Below, piece by piece: positions 33,601 through 43,548 of a stretch of DNA of 64,000 nucleotides. This stretch comes from Hirsutella rhossiliensis. Its lineage: Eukaryota > Ascomycota > Sordariomycetes > Hypocreales > Ophiocordycipitaceae. The position numbers were made by a program, and so were the translations under genes. The DNA lies in NCBI RefSeq assembly GCF_020360975.1, contig NW_025408680.1:1736001-1800000 (forward strand). Direction: 5' to 3'. Under the pieces are notes generated by a model, which saw only the letters and a list, made by a program, of their open reading frames with translations, was not told where the DNA came from and made no database searches. The stretch's first letter is position 1; the number at the start of each line of letters is the position of its first letter.

Positions 33601-34669
33601 TCCTCCATCTCCTAGTCCTGGCGGTCTTCCCGCCCTCGCCTCGGAGGCGCCTCCTTGACGCCTCTTCTTGCTCTCTCGAGGGCGCCGCTAGCAAGTGCCG
33701 GCGCTGCTGTGGTCGGCTGGAACTCTGGTCCTGTGTACGGCGCTGCGCAGGCTTCTGGCGCCGGGCTTGCCCCGTCCCCCGCTCCGGACTGGTCCCTTCC
33801 GTTGGCTGGCTTCATTGCGACACCGGTCTACCAAAGCCCCCACGGACGTCTTGTCTTCCTCTTTTGCACCTGCCCTCTTTGGCCCTGCCTACTTATGGTG
33901 CCACTAGGCCCCTGGCGTAAATCCTCGTAAGTGTAATAACAGCGTATAAATCCTTGCCTCGATTATTCGCCCTGCACTTATCTTGCTGACTGGCACCCTC
34001 TTGCGCATATAGGATCCTCTACAAAAGTCTATATATCTTACTCGTAGCTCTCTACTATATCTATTTGCGTGCTGCTGCTCTTTGCATTATACCGGCGCCG
34101 CCTTTCTATTAAGCCCGCCCGCCATTGCCTGCTGCTATATGCGATAGGCTAGACGGCCTCGGCCGATCCTTATATGTACGTCGCCGCGACGGCTTCTTCT
34201 TGCCTATGCTTTGCATGCTACGCTTTTCCTTCTTGTCATCCAGCTCTTATCAGTCAAAGCTTCCGTATGCCCCTAGACACTTGCCCGCTGAAGTTTAAAA
34301 CCATGTCTTACACGTGTTGCGAATAGGGCTGCCTGCTACTCCTCAAATATAGCTTCGCGCGTCCTGCTTGTCTTAAAAACTCTCAACATCTTACTAGACC
34401 GCCTTTTAAAGTTCTCCCTTCTCTTATTGCACTCTCCTCTATACGCATCTTATAACCCTCTTTACAAAGGCTCCTTATATAACCTACCACTAACGCCATG
34501 TTGCGTCTTTGTTTAGAATCCTTTGACTTCTCTTACACACCATCGCCACTGGCCCTTCTCTTTACACTAAACTCGTAAGACGGTATATAGGTAGGAGCGC
34601 CCCTGCCTATCTTCCTCGCCGCTTTTAGCTTTGCCCCAGCAACGTTGCTCTTTACTACACGGCCGAGCC
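33601..34669. other. Region between RepHel D repeats and its accessory gene
   Basis: No gene was found. It is colinear with 13,270-14,363 of copy B, including CTATATATCTTACTCGTAGC and a short CT-rich leader before the accessory ATG. It is probably the shared regulatory region of the divergent accessory gene. Confidence 0.5.
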
Positions 34670-36087
34670 ATGTCTTCGTCTCCGTCGGCGGACAGCTCTG
34701 CCCCGCACCTCCGCAAGCCCCTTGGCTCTAGCAAGGGCGCGGGCAGCGATATGTCCATGATGTTCTTCGCCCAGTCCGACTGCCCCGCGAGGTTCGCCCA
34801 CCACGACGAGCACCGCATTAGGGGCCTCAACGCTGAGGCTATCGCCCGCGTCCTCCTGCCGGTGCCCTCGTGGCTGCTCGAGGCCGACTACGCACCCCTC
34901 CGGGCCGAGGGCGACGACCTGGGCCCCTCTCTCTTCTTTAGCCTAAACCTCTCTATCTACGGCCAGCCAATCGTCGACACGGACTGGTCCGAGCAATGGT
35001 TCTTTATGAGCGGCCGCGTTCACCCCTACGCCCTCGCCTGGGAGGTGGAGCGCCGCGACGGTCTTGAGGCCGGCCCAGACGATACCGTCCTCTACACAGT
35101 GCCCGCCCTTATCGTCCGCGACCAAGGCTACCAGCCGTGCGCCCCCCCTTCTTTTTTTTTGCCCTTCACCGGCCGCCTCGCTGACTTCTCTCCCTAGCGT
35201 CCTCCCACGCTCCTTGGCCTCTGGCGGCCAGTTCCCGTCTACGCCTCCTGTTGTCTCCTTCCATGGCGTCATCGCCGGGCCTGGCCTTGACCTCCTGCGT
35301 GGAGACTTCCTGCCAGGTCTCGGGCCCGACCAGCTCCGCTGCTGCGGCTTCGTCCGGCTCACTACCTACATCACCCTGGCCTGCCGGACCGGATTCCTTT
35401 AAGGGCTACCACCCCTTCCAGGTCTTTGTTATCTTTCCCATCTATGCTAACCCTTGGGCCGTGCTATGCAAGAAAATTGCTGAAAGGCCTAACTCTTCCT
35501 TCCTGCCCGGCGTCCCCTTTACCTGCACTGGAAAGGTCGTCGGCCTTCTCGACCACCGTCTTATGCTCTGCCCCCCGGGCTCAGAGCGCGATTACGTCTT
35601 TATCGTCGTCCCGGACAGCTGGAACTTTGTCGACAGGCCCTCGGCGGCCGCCTCCGCCTCGGCTTCCCCCCTTGCTACGCCCTAAACGTCAGACCCTATC
35701 CGCCTCCTCTACCTTTGATTCCGTCCGCGCCGCCTTGTACTCCGTTGCTGCGCCGGCCTCGGCTGCGTCGGCTCCCCTTCCTTGGCCTCGGCCCCGACCG
35801 CCCTCGACCCCGTCACACCACCGCCTAAGCGCTCCCACCCGGCCCTTGCCGATACGCCCATGAAGAGGGCGCGCTTGCTGCAGCAGCAGAATTCGCCGCC
35901 TTCCTCGTCTTCGGACACCGTCAGCTCCGCCGCCCTCCTCCTCTCCCCGCCGGCCGCTTCTTCGTCTCGACCGAGCGGCGTCCCGCCCGTTCCGCTCCGG
36001 CAGCCAAGCCGGGTTCCTCTTGACTCTATTGTCGCGAGCACCTCCGACCCGCCCGCTCGACCTATCCGCTATCGCATGCAGAAATGA
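34670..36087 (+). pseudogene. Helitron accessory gene, copy D (unknown family)
   Basis: This is the best-preserved first exon. From ATG 34,670: MSSSPSADSSAPHLRKPLG, MSMMFFAQSDCPARFAHHDE, GLNAEAIARVLLPVPSWLLE, FSLNLSIYGQPIVDTDWSEQ, WFFMSGRVHPYALAWEVER and DQGYQP, open to a probable GTGCGCC...CCCTAG intron (about 35,137-35,197). Exon 2 reads LASGGQFPSTPPVVSFHGV and DFLPGLGPDQLRCCGFVRL; two bases missing near 35,370-35,400 shift it to GYHPFQVFVIFPIY, PFTCTGKVVGLLDHRLM and FIVVPDSWNFVD. A last shift near 35,685 leads to the Ser/Pro tail with PMKRARLLQQ and RYRMQK ending at 36,087. Its transcription direction is opposite to RepHel in every unit. Conservation across both subfamilies implies selection as a Helitron component. 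Confidence 0.65.
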
Positions 36088-36360
36088 GCTGCCTACTATA
36101 AACCTATCGCTCTCTTACGCCTCTTGCCTTTACTAAAATAAACCGTTCTCCCTCTCGAGATGCTATTCCTAACGAAACTTATCGCTGCAAAATTACCATT
36201 ACTCTACACATTACAACGTTTATCTCTTTTTGAAACAACAACTTTAGCTTGCGACCTATTTCTTACGATAGTGCCTGCCTCTATTTGTTCTCCGTGACCT
36301 TGTTTATGTCCTGCGCGTTATGCCTTGTCCCTTTACTTTCCTTCCTCCTCTCCCTAGCTC

Positions 36361-36924
36361 CTAGCTTGCCTTTGGCTTGCATCCCTTCTTGTGCACCTTC
36401 CAGTCCTCCTTTTGGTGTTGCCTGCTGCAGTACGCCACCGTCAGGCATCGGCTGCACCTCCTCGCCCCCGCCATCTCTCCACAAACCCGGCAGACCTTCC
36501 CCTCTGTGCTCTGCGCATCCTGCCCCTTGCGTCGCGCCCTTGTTTCCGCCCGCCTGCCCCGCCTCTGCCATCGTGTCCTGCATTTCCTGCCTCGTCCTAA
36601 TTTCGCATCCTTCTTTGCCGCAGAACGACGACACGACCACGAGCACAAACGGCCTCTCTGCGTGTAGGTACGATATCGGGCTCTGTAGAATCTCCTTTGC
36701 GAGTCCGCCGCAGCTCTCGCAGCGCACCCTGCTGCCTTCCGACACGCTGCCTCGTGCTCCCGTAGGATCGGCCTTATCCACTGTAGGAACAGTGCACTGG
36801 CTGCGTGGTTCGGCCTCGCCTGGCCTACCTGCGTCACGAGCGTCTTCGGGATGCTATGCTTGTACTTCAGCTCCGTGGCCCCGAATTCGCACCAGAACTC
36901 CACGGAAACGTTGCAAGTGGCCAT
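36361..36924 (-). pseudogene. MYND zinc-finger gene, copy D, with paired frameshifts
   Basis: It begins with ATG at 36,924 and shares MATCNVSVEFWCEF and REHEAACRKAAG with copy B, and ends with the same MYND finger (CRVCGEMAGARRCSRC, AYCSRQHQKEDWKVH). Between them, about 60 residues are read in another frame: one indel after RKAAG (near 36,725) and another near 36,530 restore the frame, so the open frame survives (187 residues). The CESCGE/FCGxEGC pairs of copy B are replaced by an arginine-rich stretch. The first zinc-binding half is therefore lost while the MYND domain stays. Confidence 0.65.
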
Positions 36925-36936
36925 GCTGTAGTTGTT

Positions 36937-36955
36937 TTAGTTTAGTTTAGTTTAG
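36937..36955 (-). repeat. 3' simple-repeat tail of non-LTR element 1
   Basis: The plus strand has TTTAG repeated about four times (AGTTTAGTTTAGTTTAGTG), i.e. a (CTAAA)n tail at the 3' end of the element, instead of poly-A. Confidence 0.7.
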
Positions 36956-37153
36956 TGTATTTTCCGTCCAGCAACTTTTGGTCGCTCAGGTCTCCGCAGG
37001 GGAGCACAGGACGTGCTGAGCTAGCAGGTGTCTACATGCTACATATCGTACACTTCACCCACTATCCAGCATTTCATCGGCTCAACGGCGCTCATGACAA
37101 ACCTGTTGCCCGTCAGCGGGACGTCCAGGCACGAAGAGAAAGCTGTCCCGTGG

Positions 37154-40100
37154 TCAGATCAGCCAATTTGCTTCTGGGGCCTTGCAGCCCTTGATGACCT
37201 CGGCGATCGCATGGTCGTGAGACCTTGACGCCGCCCGAGATCGGAGCAGGTAACAGAAAGAATTGAGAGGAAAGGTAGGGTGAGAGGAGAATGATGACCG
37301 TCTAGTGGCGTGGGCAGATCCCTCCGAAGAAGGAGCTCGCTGTCGCCAGCCTGTCGAATTTGTCAAAGTCCTTGCCGATTGCGCGGTTGATGGCTGCAGC
37401 CGGCCAAGGTGCAAGCCGCATACGATGCCGTGGCGCAACCTTTCTGCAGTAAAAGATGTGTGCTGGCTCTTTCGTCGTCCGCACGAGCACGTCAGTCGCG
37501 CATCGTCGTGACCAAACCTTTCGTGGTAGTCAGCAAAATCCCCATGGTGGGTTCTTGCTGCAAGCAAGTTATGAAGCAGGGGCCGAGAGAGCGCCAATTC
37601 TGACGGACAGCTGGTTGTGGCTTTAAGCCTCAGGTCTCTGTATCGCTCCGGCGCAGAGGTTTCCCACCAGGCACTGAAAGCCTCTTTCCGCTGCAGTCGG
37701 GCAATTTTTCGCAGATGCGCTAGCGTCGGTTCGCCATCAGCGGGTTCTGGCAGTGATGCTCCCGCCTTTGCCAGAGCATCAGCCTCCTCGTTGCCTGGGA
37801 TGTCAGCATGGCCGGGGATCCAATGGACCTCCACAGCTCCGTATTTTCGCGCCAAAGATTGGAACTCAAGGAAGACCTCTTGCGAGGAGTCGTTCGGCGT
37901 GCCCCGTAAGCATGTTGCGGTCGCGAGGTTGTCGAGGCAGACAAAGATGCGGTCAGTTTCTGGAAGGCTCACCGCTGCCTTCAACCCCTCCAATGCACCT
38001 TTCGCCTCAGCGTCGAAAACCTCAGCTGTTCCAAGACGGCCCTTGCCGCTCAAGACGGTGGATCCGTCCCGGTGAACAGCATAGCCGTATCCGATGTGGC
38101 CTTCCTCAGAACGAGACCCGTCGGAGTAGACGACAAGAGTTCGGGGCGATAGTGCCTGAAGCCAGTCGCGAAATTTTTTCGCCGTCTCGTGTTTCGATGC
38201 ACTCTGCAGAGGCGCAGTCTGCTCTTCGGCAAATCCGCGCTGCAGTAAAGCAGGTCTCGGGCAGCTCGATAGCATTTCGTCGGCTCGCCGCAGTCTGGTA
38301 CGGAAGGGCTGTGGCTGTTTCTGGTACTTCAACTTGATAAGTTTGTTCACGGTCACGACGGGAGCTTTTGGTCGCGACGTGCGCTGGACGAGCGGGTGAG
38401 CTTCGTCGAGAGCTTTAAGGCGCGCAGCAAAGGCCGTCCGACGCCCTTCGAGGAGTAGAGGAACGGGCGGTATTCCCGCCTCCCTGTGCAGCACGTTCGT
38501 CGGTGTCGTCCTCCACACTGGCAGAATAGCCCGAAGAGACGTGTAGAGTGCCTTGCTCATCTTCTTGACGAGGTTGCCAATCCCCGACGGCCCCTCCTTG
38601 GAAGGCTTCGTCCAGCGCGGGCTTTTCGGACCAGGGTACCAGGCCTCCGCCGCGTACAGTAGCACGGGGATGACGCAAGCGCAGACGGCTCGTCGCATAG
38701 CACTCGGCAGAGGCCATGTTTCGTGTTCGTCAGTCTCCTAAGATGAAAGGCAACAGCTTGCGCCTTGGCCGTCCATTTCTCGACGTGTGTCTTGAAAGAG
38801 AGAGAGCTGTCGAGCCAAACGCCGAGCCAACGCATCGCTCGATCCGGCCGTTTCTCAAACTCGCCGTGGAGCACCGGCGGCGCCGTCTTGGGCTTCGTTC
38901 GAGAGAAGTGCATCACTTCTGTCTTGTCGGGGTCGAAAGAGATCCCGTTAGCGGCGCCCCACGAAAGAAGCTCACGTACATGGTGAGATGCTTCGGCGGT
39001 CGTTTCATCAAGGCTATTACCGACGCATAGAATGGCAGTGTCGTCCGCGTAGCCGAAGCGTCCCTGAGAGTGACCTAGGCGATATATCGGCTCCGTGTAC
39101 AACAGGAAGAGGATCGGCGAGACGGGCGACCCTGCGGCAGACCGCACTGGAGGGCGATGAATCCGTCACGATGTCTTGATAGCGGATGCGTGCCGATCTG
39201 TCCTGCATGAACGAGCCGGCCCAGCGCGCGAGGTTCGATGGCCATCCTTGTTCTCGTAAGCGGAGGACCAATCTATTGCAGAGAACTGTATCGAAGGCGC
39301 CTTGTATATCCAAGGTCACCAGGGTTGCGACTTGCTTCCGGGCGAATGCCTCCTCGATGTCGTGAACCAAGGCAGCTACGAGATCCACGGCCGACCTCTT
39401 CGGGAGCGCGCCGGCTTGTTGTGGGTGTAGTACGCCGAAGTGGATTGAGCCCACGCTAGACGCCGTGCAATGAGCCGCTCGAGGCCCTTGCCGAGACAAG
39501 ACAAAAGGAGATGGGGCGCCAGGCGCGGGGTGTAGACAGATCTCTGCGTCCTAGCTTGGCGATCATAACCACTTCTGCCTCCCGAAAAGGTTTCGGATGG
39601 TGACCAATGGTGAGGCAGCCTTGATACAGCTGATGGACGAGACTGCCGATTGCATGCCAGACAGCGCGAAGCATCCGCACCGTGATGTTGTCCGAGCCTG
39701 GAGACGTGTTCCCGGTGCGTAGAGTGGCGTCGCGAGCCTCCTCGAAGGAGACCTGATTGGGAAAGGGAATCATCTTATCCGTGTTCACGGGAATCCACGG
39801 GTCTGGGATGTCGTCGCTCGCTGTGCGCCGCTCCAGGGTTGCTCGCCGCAAGGCGGTGGCTTTCTCCAGCTGCGTCTCGTACACTCGGCCGTCTACTTGC
39901 AGGGGAGGTGCCTGGCACGGCCCTGAGGATTTTAGCCAGCGGACCGCCCGAAAGACGGAGTCGCCGTCGGCAAAGCTGTCGATCAAGTCACGCCAGTAAA
40001 GGCGTTTTGCTCGGCGCACTGCATTGTGAAGCTCCCGCTTGGCTAGCTGCACTTCTCGGTCGAAGCCGAGAGGTACACCCTCCTCCACGCGCGATAATTG

Positions 40101-41027
40101 GCCGCCGCCTTTGCGCACTCTTCGTTCCACCACCGCGCCCCATGCGTCGTCTTACGGACGGGTCGGCCCGCAGCTCTCGCTGCACAACCAAGAAGGTCCA
40201 CCAGCGCCGACGCAAAGTTGTCCAGCTCGGAGGGAGTTGAGGTTGTAGTCGGGATGAAAGCTGCACCGGCTTCTACCAGCTCGACAAATCGCTTCAATTC
40301 CTCATCGGAGTTGAGGCGGATCTTGCATAATGGAAGGGTGCTAGGGCTTGACTAGGCACCGTGATACTAAGGTAAAGTGGTCGGACCCGGTTGCTAAATG
40401 ATCCTCAACAACCGCGTCCGCCAAAGGTATATTGGAGAAGGCGAGATCGATCGTGCTGCCGCGCGCGTTAGTCGGGACATCGACAGCATTCAATAAGCTG
40501 AGTCGGTTATCCATGGCCCAGAACGCGATGTCTTCACCGCGGTGCTCTTGTCGACCGGCCTGCCAGCTGGGATGCTTGGCGTTGAAGTCGCCAGATACAA
40601 GGCATTTATCCGTCGCGCACCAGCCAAGCAGTATTTCCAAAGCCGCGTCGTAGTCCGGCTGCCGATAGAAGTTAACTACCGTCGTCCCGTTCACGGTGAG
40701 CCAAAGGATGTCACGAGTCGCCACAGGTCTCTTTTGATCAGCGACGAGGCCTGCGGAGCGCCGGACGTATGTCATGACTCTCGGACGAGTGTCGCGGCCG
40801 TCCCAGTCGGTGACGGGTGAGAATGTGTCGTAGGCCGGATGCGTCTTGGTGAGGCATCGGCCGTCTTTAAGTCCTGTCCATGGTTCCTGCAGCAGGATAA
40901 TGTCGTATCGCTCCGAATCAGCCAGCGCGAGCGCAGTGTCATGCGCCGGAGGGATCTTGCCCACGTTGGCTTGGAAGACTCGCAAGGCCCTCCTGTCGCT
41001 TCGATTGTTGGGATGACGGCGATGCAT
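37154..41027 (-). pseudogene. ORF2 of non-LTR element 1: endonuclease, RT, RNase H
   Basis: From ATG at 41,025-41,027 the APE-type endonuclease reads RVFQANVGKIPPAHD, LLQEPW, VSGDFNAKHPSW, STIDLAFSN and GSDHFTL. A one-base shift near 40,360 leads to the linker. RT blocks are VVMIAKLGRRDLSTPRAWRP, TLDIQGAFDTV, GSPVSPILFLLY and the catalytic GYADDTAI (about 39,045). RNase H is in the last frame (37,154-38,698): VYSDGSRSEEG, a CLDN aspartate and WIPGHADIPGNEEAD, followed by a Cys/His tail. Frames change near 40,360, 40,090, 39,500, 39,430, 39,130 and 38,690, so it cannot give one protein as written. Every catalytic block is still legible. Confidence 0.85.
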
Positions 41028-41029
41028 TA
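41025..41029 (-). promoter_or_regulatory. UAAUG stop-start junction between ORF1 and ORF2
   Basis: On the minus strand ORF1 ends ...CTG CCC TAA and ORF2 starts ATG CAT CGC, sharing the central A (TAATG). Such overlaps are known in some non-LTR elements (SART1 type), where ORF2 is made by termination-reinitiation. That mechanism is inferred here from the overlap alone. Confidence 0.7.
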
Positions 41030-42661
41030 GGGCAGCGTCACAGGGCTAGTGCGTCGTTTCTTCGACGGGACGACAGGGGTGAACTGGTTGTCATCGCTAG
41101 CGTGCGGCGGCGTCGTGGCCACGACAATGCAAGGGGGTGAGGAAGCGGCTCGCTCTGGAGTGGCGCTTCTGCCGGAGCTTCCATCCTCTCCAGCTGCCTG
41201 CGACTCCGAAGAACGTAACTGACTCGAATCAGGGCTCTGACAAGACTGCTCGGGCACGTTGTGGTTTGGTGTCTGTCTTTTCTGCTGCGCGAAGAGCTGA
41301 GCTCCCGCCTGCCTCACCAGACCCTTCTCCTCTTTCGTCAGGCGCCGTACAATGCCATGAACGCGCTTGGGGCGGGCAGGGCATTTAGGATCGTCAGCGC
41401 AATGTGGCCCGAGGCAGTTTGCGCACTGCTCTAGGGCTGCGCACTCTTGGCTACGATGGTTGGTCTTGCCGCAACGTCTGCAGCGCGCCATCCGGTCGCA
41501 GCTGTGGCGAGCGTGGAAATCCCAGCATTTGTCGCATTGGCTAGGGATGCTGGGTTTGTCAATGTAACGGGCGAGACGGCTGGCGCCGAAAAGTCTCCAG
41601 GGTCTTCGTGTGGGTTCCAGGAAGGACACAATCAGGGTCTGGGTGGGCATATCACCCGAGTCGTGTCGCGATAGACGTATGCTGATGGGCTTCAGTCCGG
41701 TTTGGCAGGCAATCTCTTCTTTGACCGCCTCCTCGTAGTTGATCACGACACCTCGTAGGTCTGTGAGCCTACGAGGACAATCGGCTACCACGTACGAATG
41801 CCATTTCTGGCTTATCTCTACGGCCGCGGCTTCCAGGTCTGCAGCCCACTCCGCCTGCCGTTGCACAAGTAAGTCACGCGTGGCCACATCCGATGCCTGG
41901 ATGGCCCAGCCCGTGTTTACCGGGAAGGCTGCCGGAATGCGGCGCAGGTCAATACCGACTCTAGCGGCGATGTGGGTCCGGATTGCGTATCTTTCGTGGT
42001 TTCGGGCCGGAGCGTCAGCGTCAAGTCGGACGAAGACACGGAGGTCTTCCTTCGGTGGGGCTACGGGCGGTCGTCCTGGCAGACGAGTGGTGGTCTGTGG
42101 TTTTCGCTGTGGTGGGGCGGAGGCTGTAAAGGCCAGCTGTCCTTGCTTCGGCTTGCCGGATGCGAGAACGCTGCTGTACGTGGGCTTCGGTGGTTCTTCG
42201 AGTTCGGCAAGCGATTGAGTCCAGAATTTGAGAAATTTGGTGGCGACTTGCTTGGCGATGCTGTTTTCGGTGCCAGACGTGAACTGCTTTGCTGCTTGTT
42301 CGAATGATTCGCTAAAGACCCGTAAGACTGCCAGCTTGGCGTTATGGGCTGCCGTTTTGTCGCGAGCAATTTTCGTGGCCGCTTCGAGGATTGAGACTGG
42401 CGCGTGCTCAGTGGGCTGGGCCGAGTCGAAGAGATTCGGGGCTTCTTCCAGCTGCGCTCCTTCCGTGACGGCAGCTTCAGGCGTTTCGGTGGACGAGATT
42501 GACTGGGCCAGCTGCTGGGCCGCGGGAAACGAGTCGTTTCGGCGAGCTTCCGTCGGGTAGCGAGGTCGGAGATGCGATATGTGAGCCGCCGGATTTGGCG
42601 GCGATCGTATGCCTTGTCTCGAGGCATTGGAGTCGACATGCGAACCTGAGGCTGGTGCCAT
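41027..42661 (-). CDS. ORF1 (gag-like, CCHC zinc knuckles) of non-LTR element 1
   Basis: This is an intact frame. The ATG at 42,661 (MAPASGSHVDSN) gives about 544 residues; an open frame extends 17 codons upstream without an ATG. The N-terminal half is Ala/Ser/Pro-rich with an alpha-helical stretch (residues about 90-170). The C-terminal half has CDKCWDFHARHSC, CRRCGKTNHRSQEC and CANCLGPHCADDPKC, three cysteine-rich knuckles typical of RNA-binding gag proteins. It would coat element RNA in a ribonucleoprotein. Its intactness contrasts with the frameshifted ORF2. Confidence 0.85.
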   Translation of the reverse strand: MAPASGSHVDSNASRQGIRSPPNPAAHISHLRPRYPTEARRNDSFPAAQQLAQSISSTETPEAAVTEGAQLEEAPNLFDSAQPTEHAPVSILEAATKIARDKTAAHNAKLAVLRVFSESFEQAAKQFTSGTENSIAKQVATKFLKFWTQSLAELEEPPKPTYSSVLASGKPKQGQLAFTASAPPQRKPQTTTRLPGRPPVAPPKEDLRVFVRLDADAPARNHERYAIRTHIAARVGIDLRRIPAAFPVNTGWAIQASDVATRDLLVQRQAEWAADLEAAAVEISQKWHSYVVADCPRRLTDLRGVVINYEEAVKEEIACQTGLKPISIRLSRHDSGDMPTQTLIVSFLEPTRRPWRLFGASRLARYIDKPSIPSQCDKCWDFHARHSCDRMARCRRCGKTNHRSQECAALEQCANCLGPHCADDPKCPARPKRVHGIVRRLTKEEKGLVRQAGAQLFAQQKRQTPNHNVPEQSCQSPDSSQLRSSESQAAGEDGSSGRSATPERAASSPPCIVVATTPPHASDDNQFTPVVPSKKRRTSPVTLP

Positions 42662-42721
42662 GGTCGCTGCCGGCGCTTGCGCGCGGCTCAATTGGAGTTT
42701 TGTCAAGAGCACTTGTTAAGC

Positions 42722-43140
42722 GAAAGTATGTGAGAATAGGCTACTTTCTTAACACTTGCGTGCCAAGAAAGTAAAAATACAAGGAAGGATGCCCGACATA
42801 CCAAAAAATGGGATGCCATGAAGCATAGGGTAGGGACATCACCAACTTGGGGGAGCTACGGGGCTGTTTGCTAGTGATATGGAGAAGGATATATGGGAAT
42901 CGCTAACAGAAGAACAATTCTTAATCCATCCACGGCGGCTGACAGTGGATTCAGCGGATTGGCCAATCCACTGAAAGAAAGCCAGTGGATTCCATTGCGT
43001 GGATTGAGTGGAGTGGCTTTCAACCCTGCATGACGATGATATAAGGCATCGAATGGCCTATATATGAACATAGTCATCGCCGTTGCAAGTCTTCATCCTG
43101 CAACTAAAAAAAGCGCTGCCAAGCTACCCGCAAAAAGACG
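42722..43140. other. Intergenic, with a short inverted repeat
   Basis: There is no gene. At 42,943-42,973 CAGTGGATT and AATCCACTG form a 9-bp perfect inverted repeat, with further CAGTGGATT and GTGGATTGAGTGG copies to 43,015, suggesting a small DNA-transposon remnant. Two TATA-like sites (GATATAAGG about 43,030, CTATATATG about 43,055) precede the next small ORF. Confidence 0.4.
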
Positions 43141-43548
43141 ATGGCATCACATGTTATCACCCAAGGCTCGGTTAGATGCGGTCACCTCAACAAGGTTAAG
43201 CTGGAGAAATGCAGCCACGACGAGCCGTGCCAACTTGGAGTCCAATCCTTTCAGATCATCACTGACAATTGCAAGAAGTGTAAGCACGATAATAGACTCC
43301 GCGAAAGTTTCCACAGCCTCAAAGATGAATCATATATACTCCGTTACTGGTACTGTGGAAGCCTGAGTGGGGATACAAACTTTTGGGGGCCTCTTGGGTT
43401 ACATGAGGGAGTGAGCATCCCTGGTCCTAAGAGTATTAGCGCCGAAATGGAAAGTTATATGCGCGAAATATGGCAGAAAGACTTCAGAAAATTTGTCCAA
43501 TCAGCAAGTCGCAGTGCGACTGCGATTTTCATTGAAGGTCAAGCATGA
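43141..43548 (+). CDS. Small cysteine-containing hypothetical protein
   Basis: An ATG at 43,141 opens 135 codons with no interruption, ending at TGA 43,546-43,548. The N-terminal half has a Cys/His cluster (CGHLNKVKLEKCSHDEPC, then CKKCKH) that could bind zinc; the C-terminal half has WYCGSLSG, PGPKSISAEME and no membrane segment. No family is recognised. TATA-like sequences lie about 85-110 bp upstream. It could be a genuine small orphan gene or an exon of a larger one. Confidence 0.4.
   Translation: MASHVITQGSVRCGHLNKVKLEKCSHDEPCQLGVQSFQIITDNCKKCKHDNRLRESFHSLKDESYILRYWYCGSLSGDTNFWGPLGLHEGVSIPGPKSISAEMESYMREIWQKDFRKFVQSASRSATAIFIEGQA

Larger units (their letters stand above)
26860..36936 (-). 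mobile_element. Helitron copy D (subfamily 2), right end cut by a non-LTR element
   Basis: This minus-strand Helitron is highly similar to copy B over its whole length: RepHel 26,868-32,766, upstream repeats, accessory gene 34,670-36,087 and a MYND gene 36,361-36,924. Its right flank stops at 36,937, where the tail of a non-LTR retrotransposon begins; copy B continues uninterrupted from the same point (TGTAGTTGTTTT then CCTAACTG). The natural right end of D is therefore missing. Confidence 0.8.
36937..42720 (-). mobile_element. Tad-like non-LTR retrotransposon 1
   Basis: This minus-strand element has a gag ORF1 with CCHC knuckles, and an ORF2 with endonuclease, reverse transcriptase and RNase H. 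The 3' end is the simple repeat at 36,937-36,955 directly after TGTAGTTGTTTT of Helitron D. Copy B shows the uninterrupted target (GTTGTTTTCCTAAC), so the 3' insertion point is known precisely. The 5' end, near 42,720, is not marked by Helitron sequence; the array does not resume on the other side, so no target-site duplication could be recognised. Confidence 0.85.

Noticed and set aside
37617..38337. Plus-strand frames within non-LTR element 1
   Set aside because: Antisense of RNase H and RT coding sequence.
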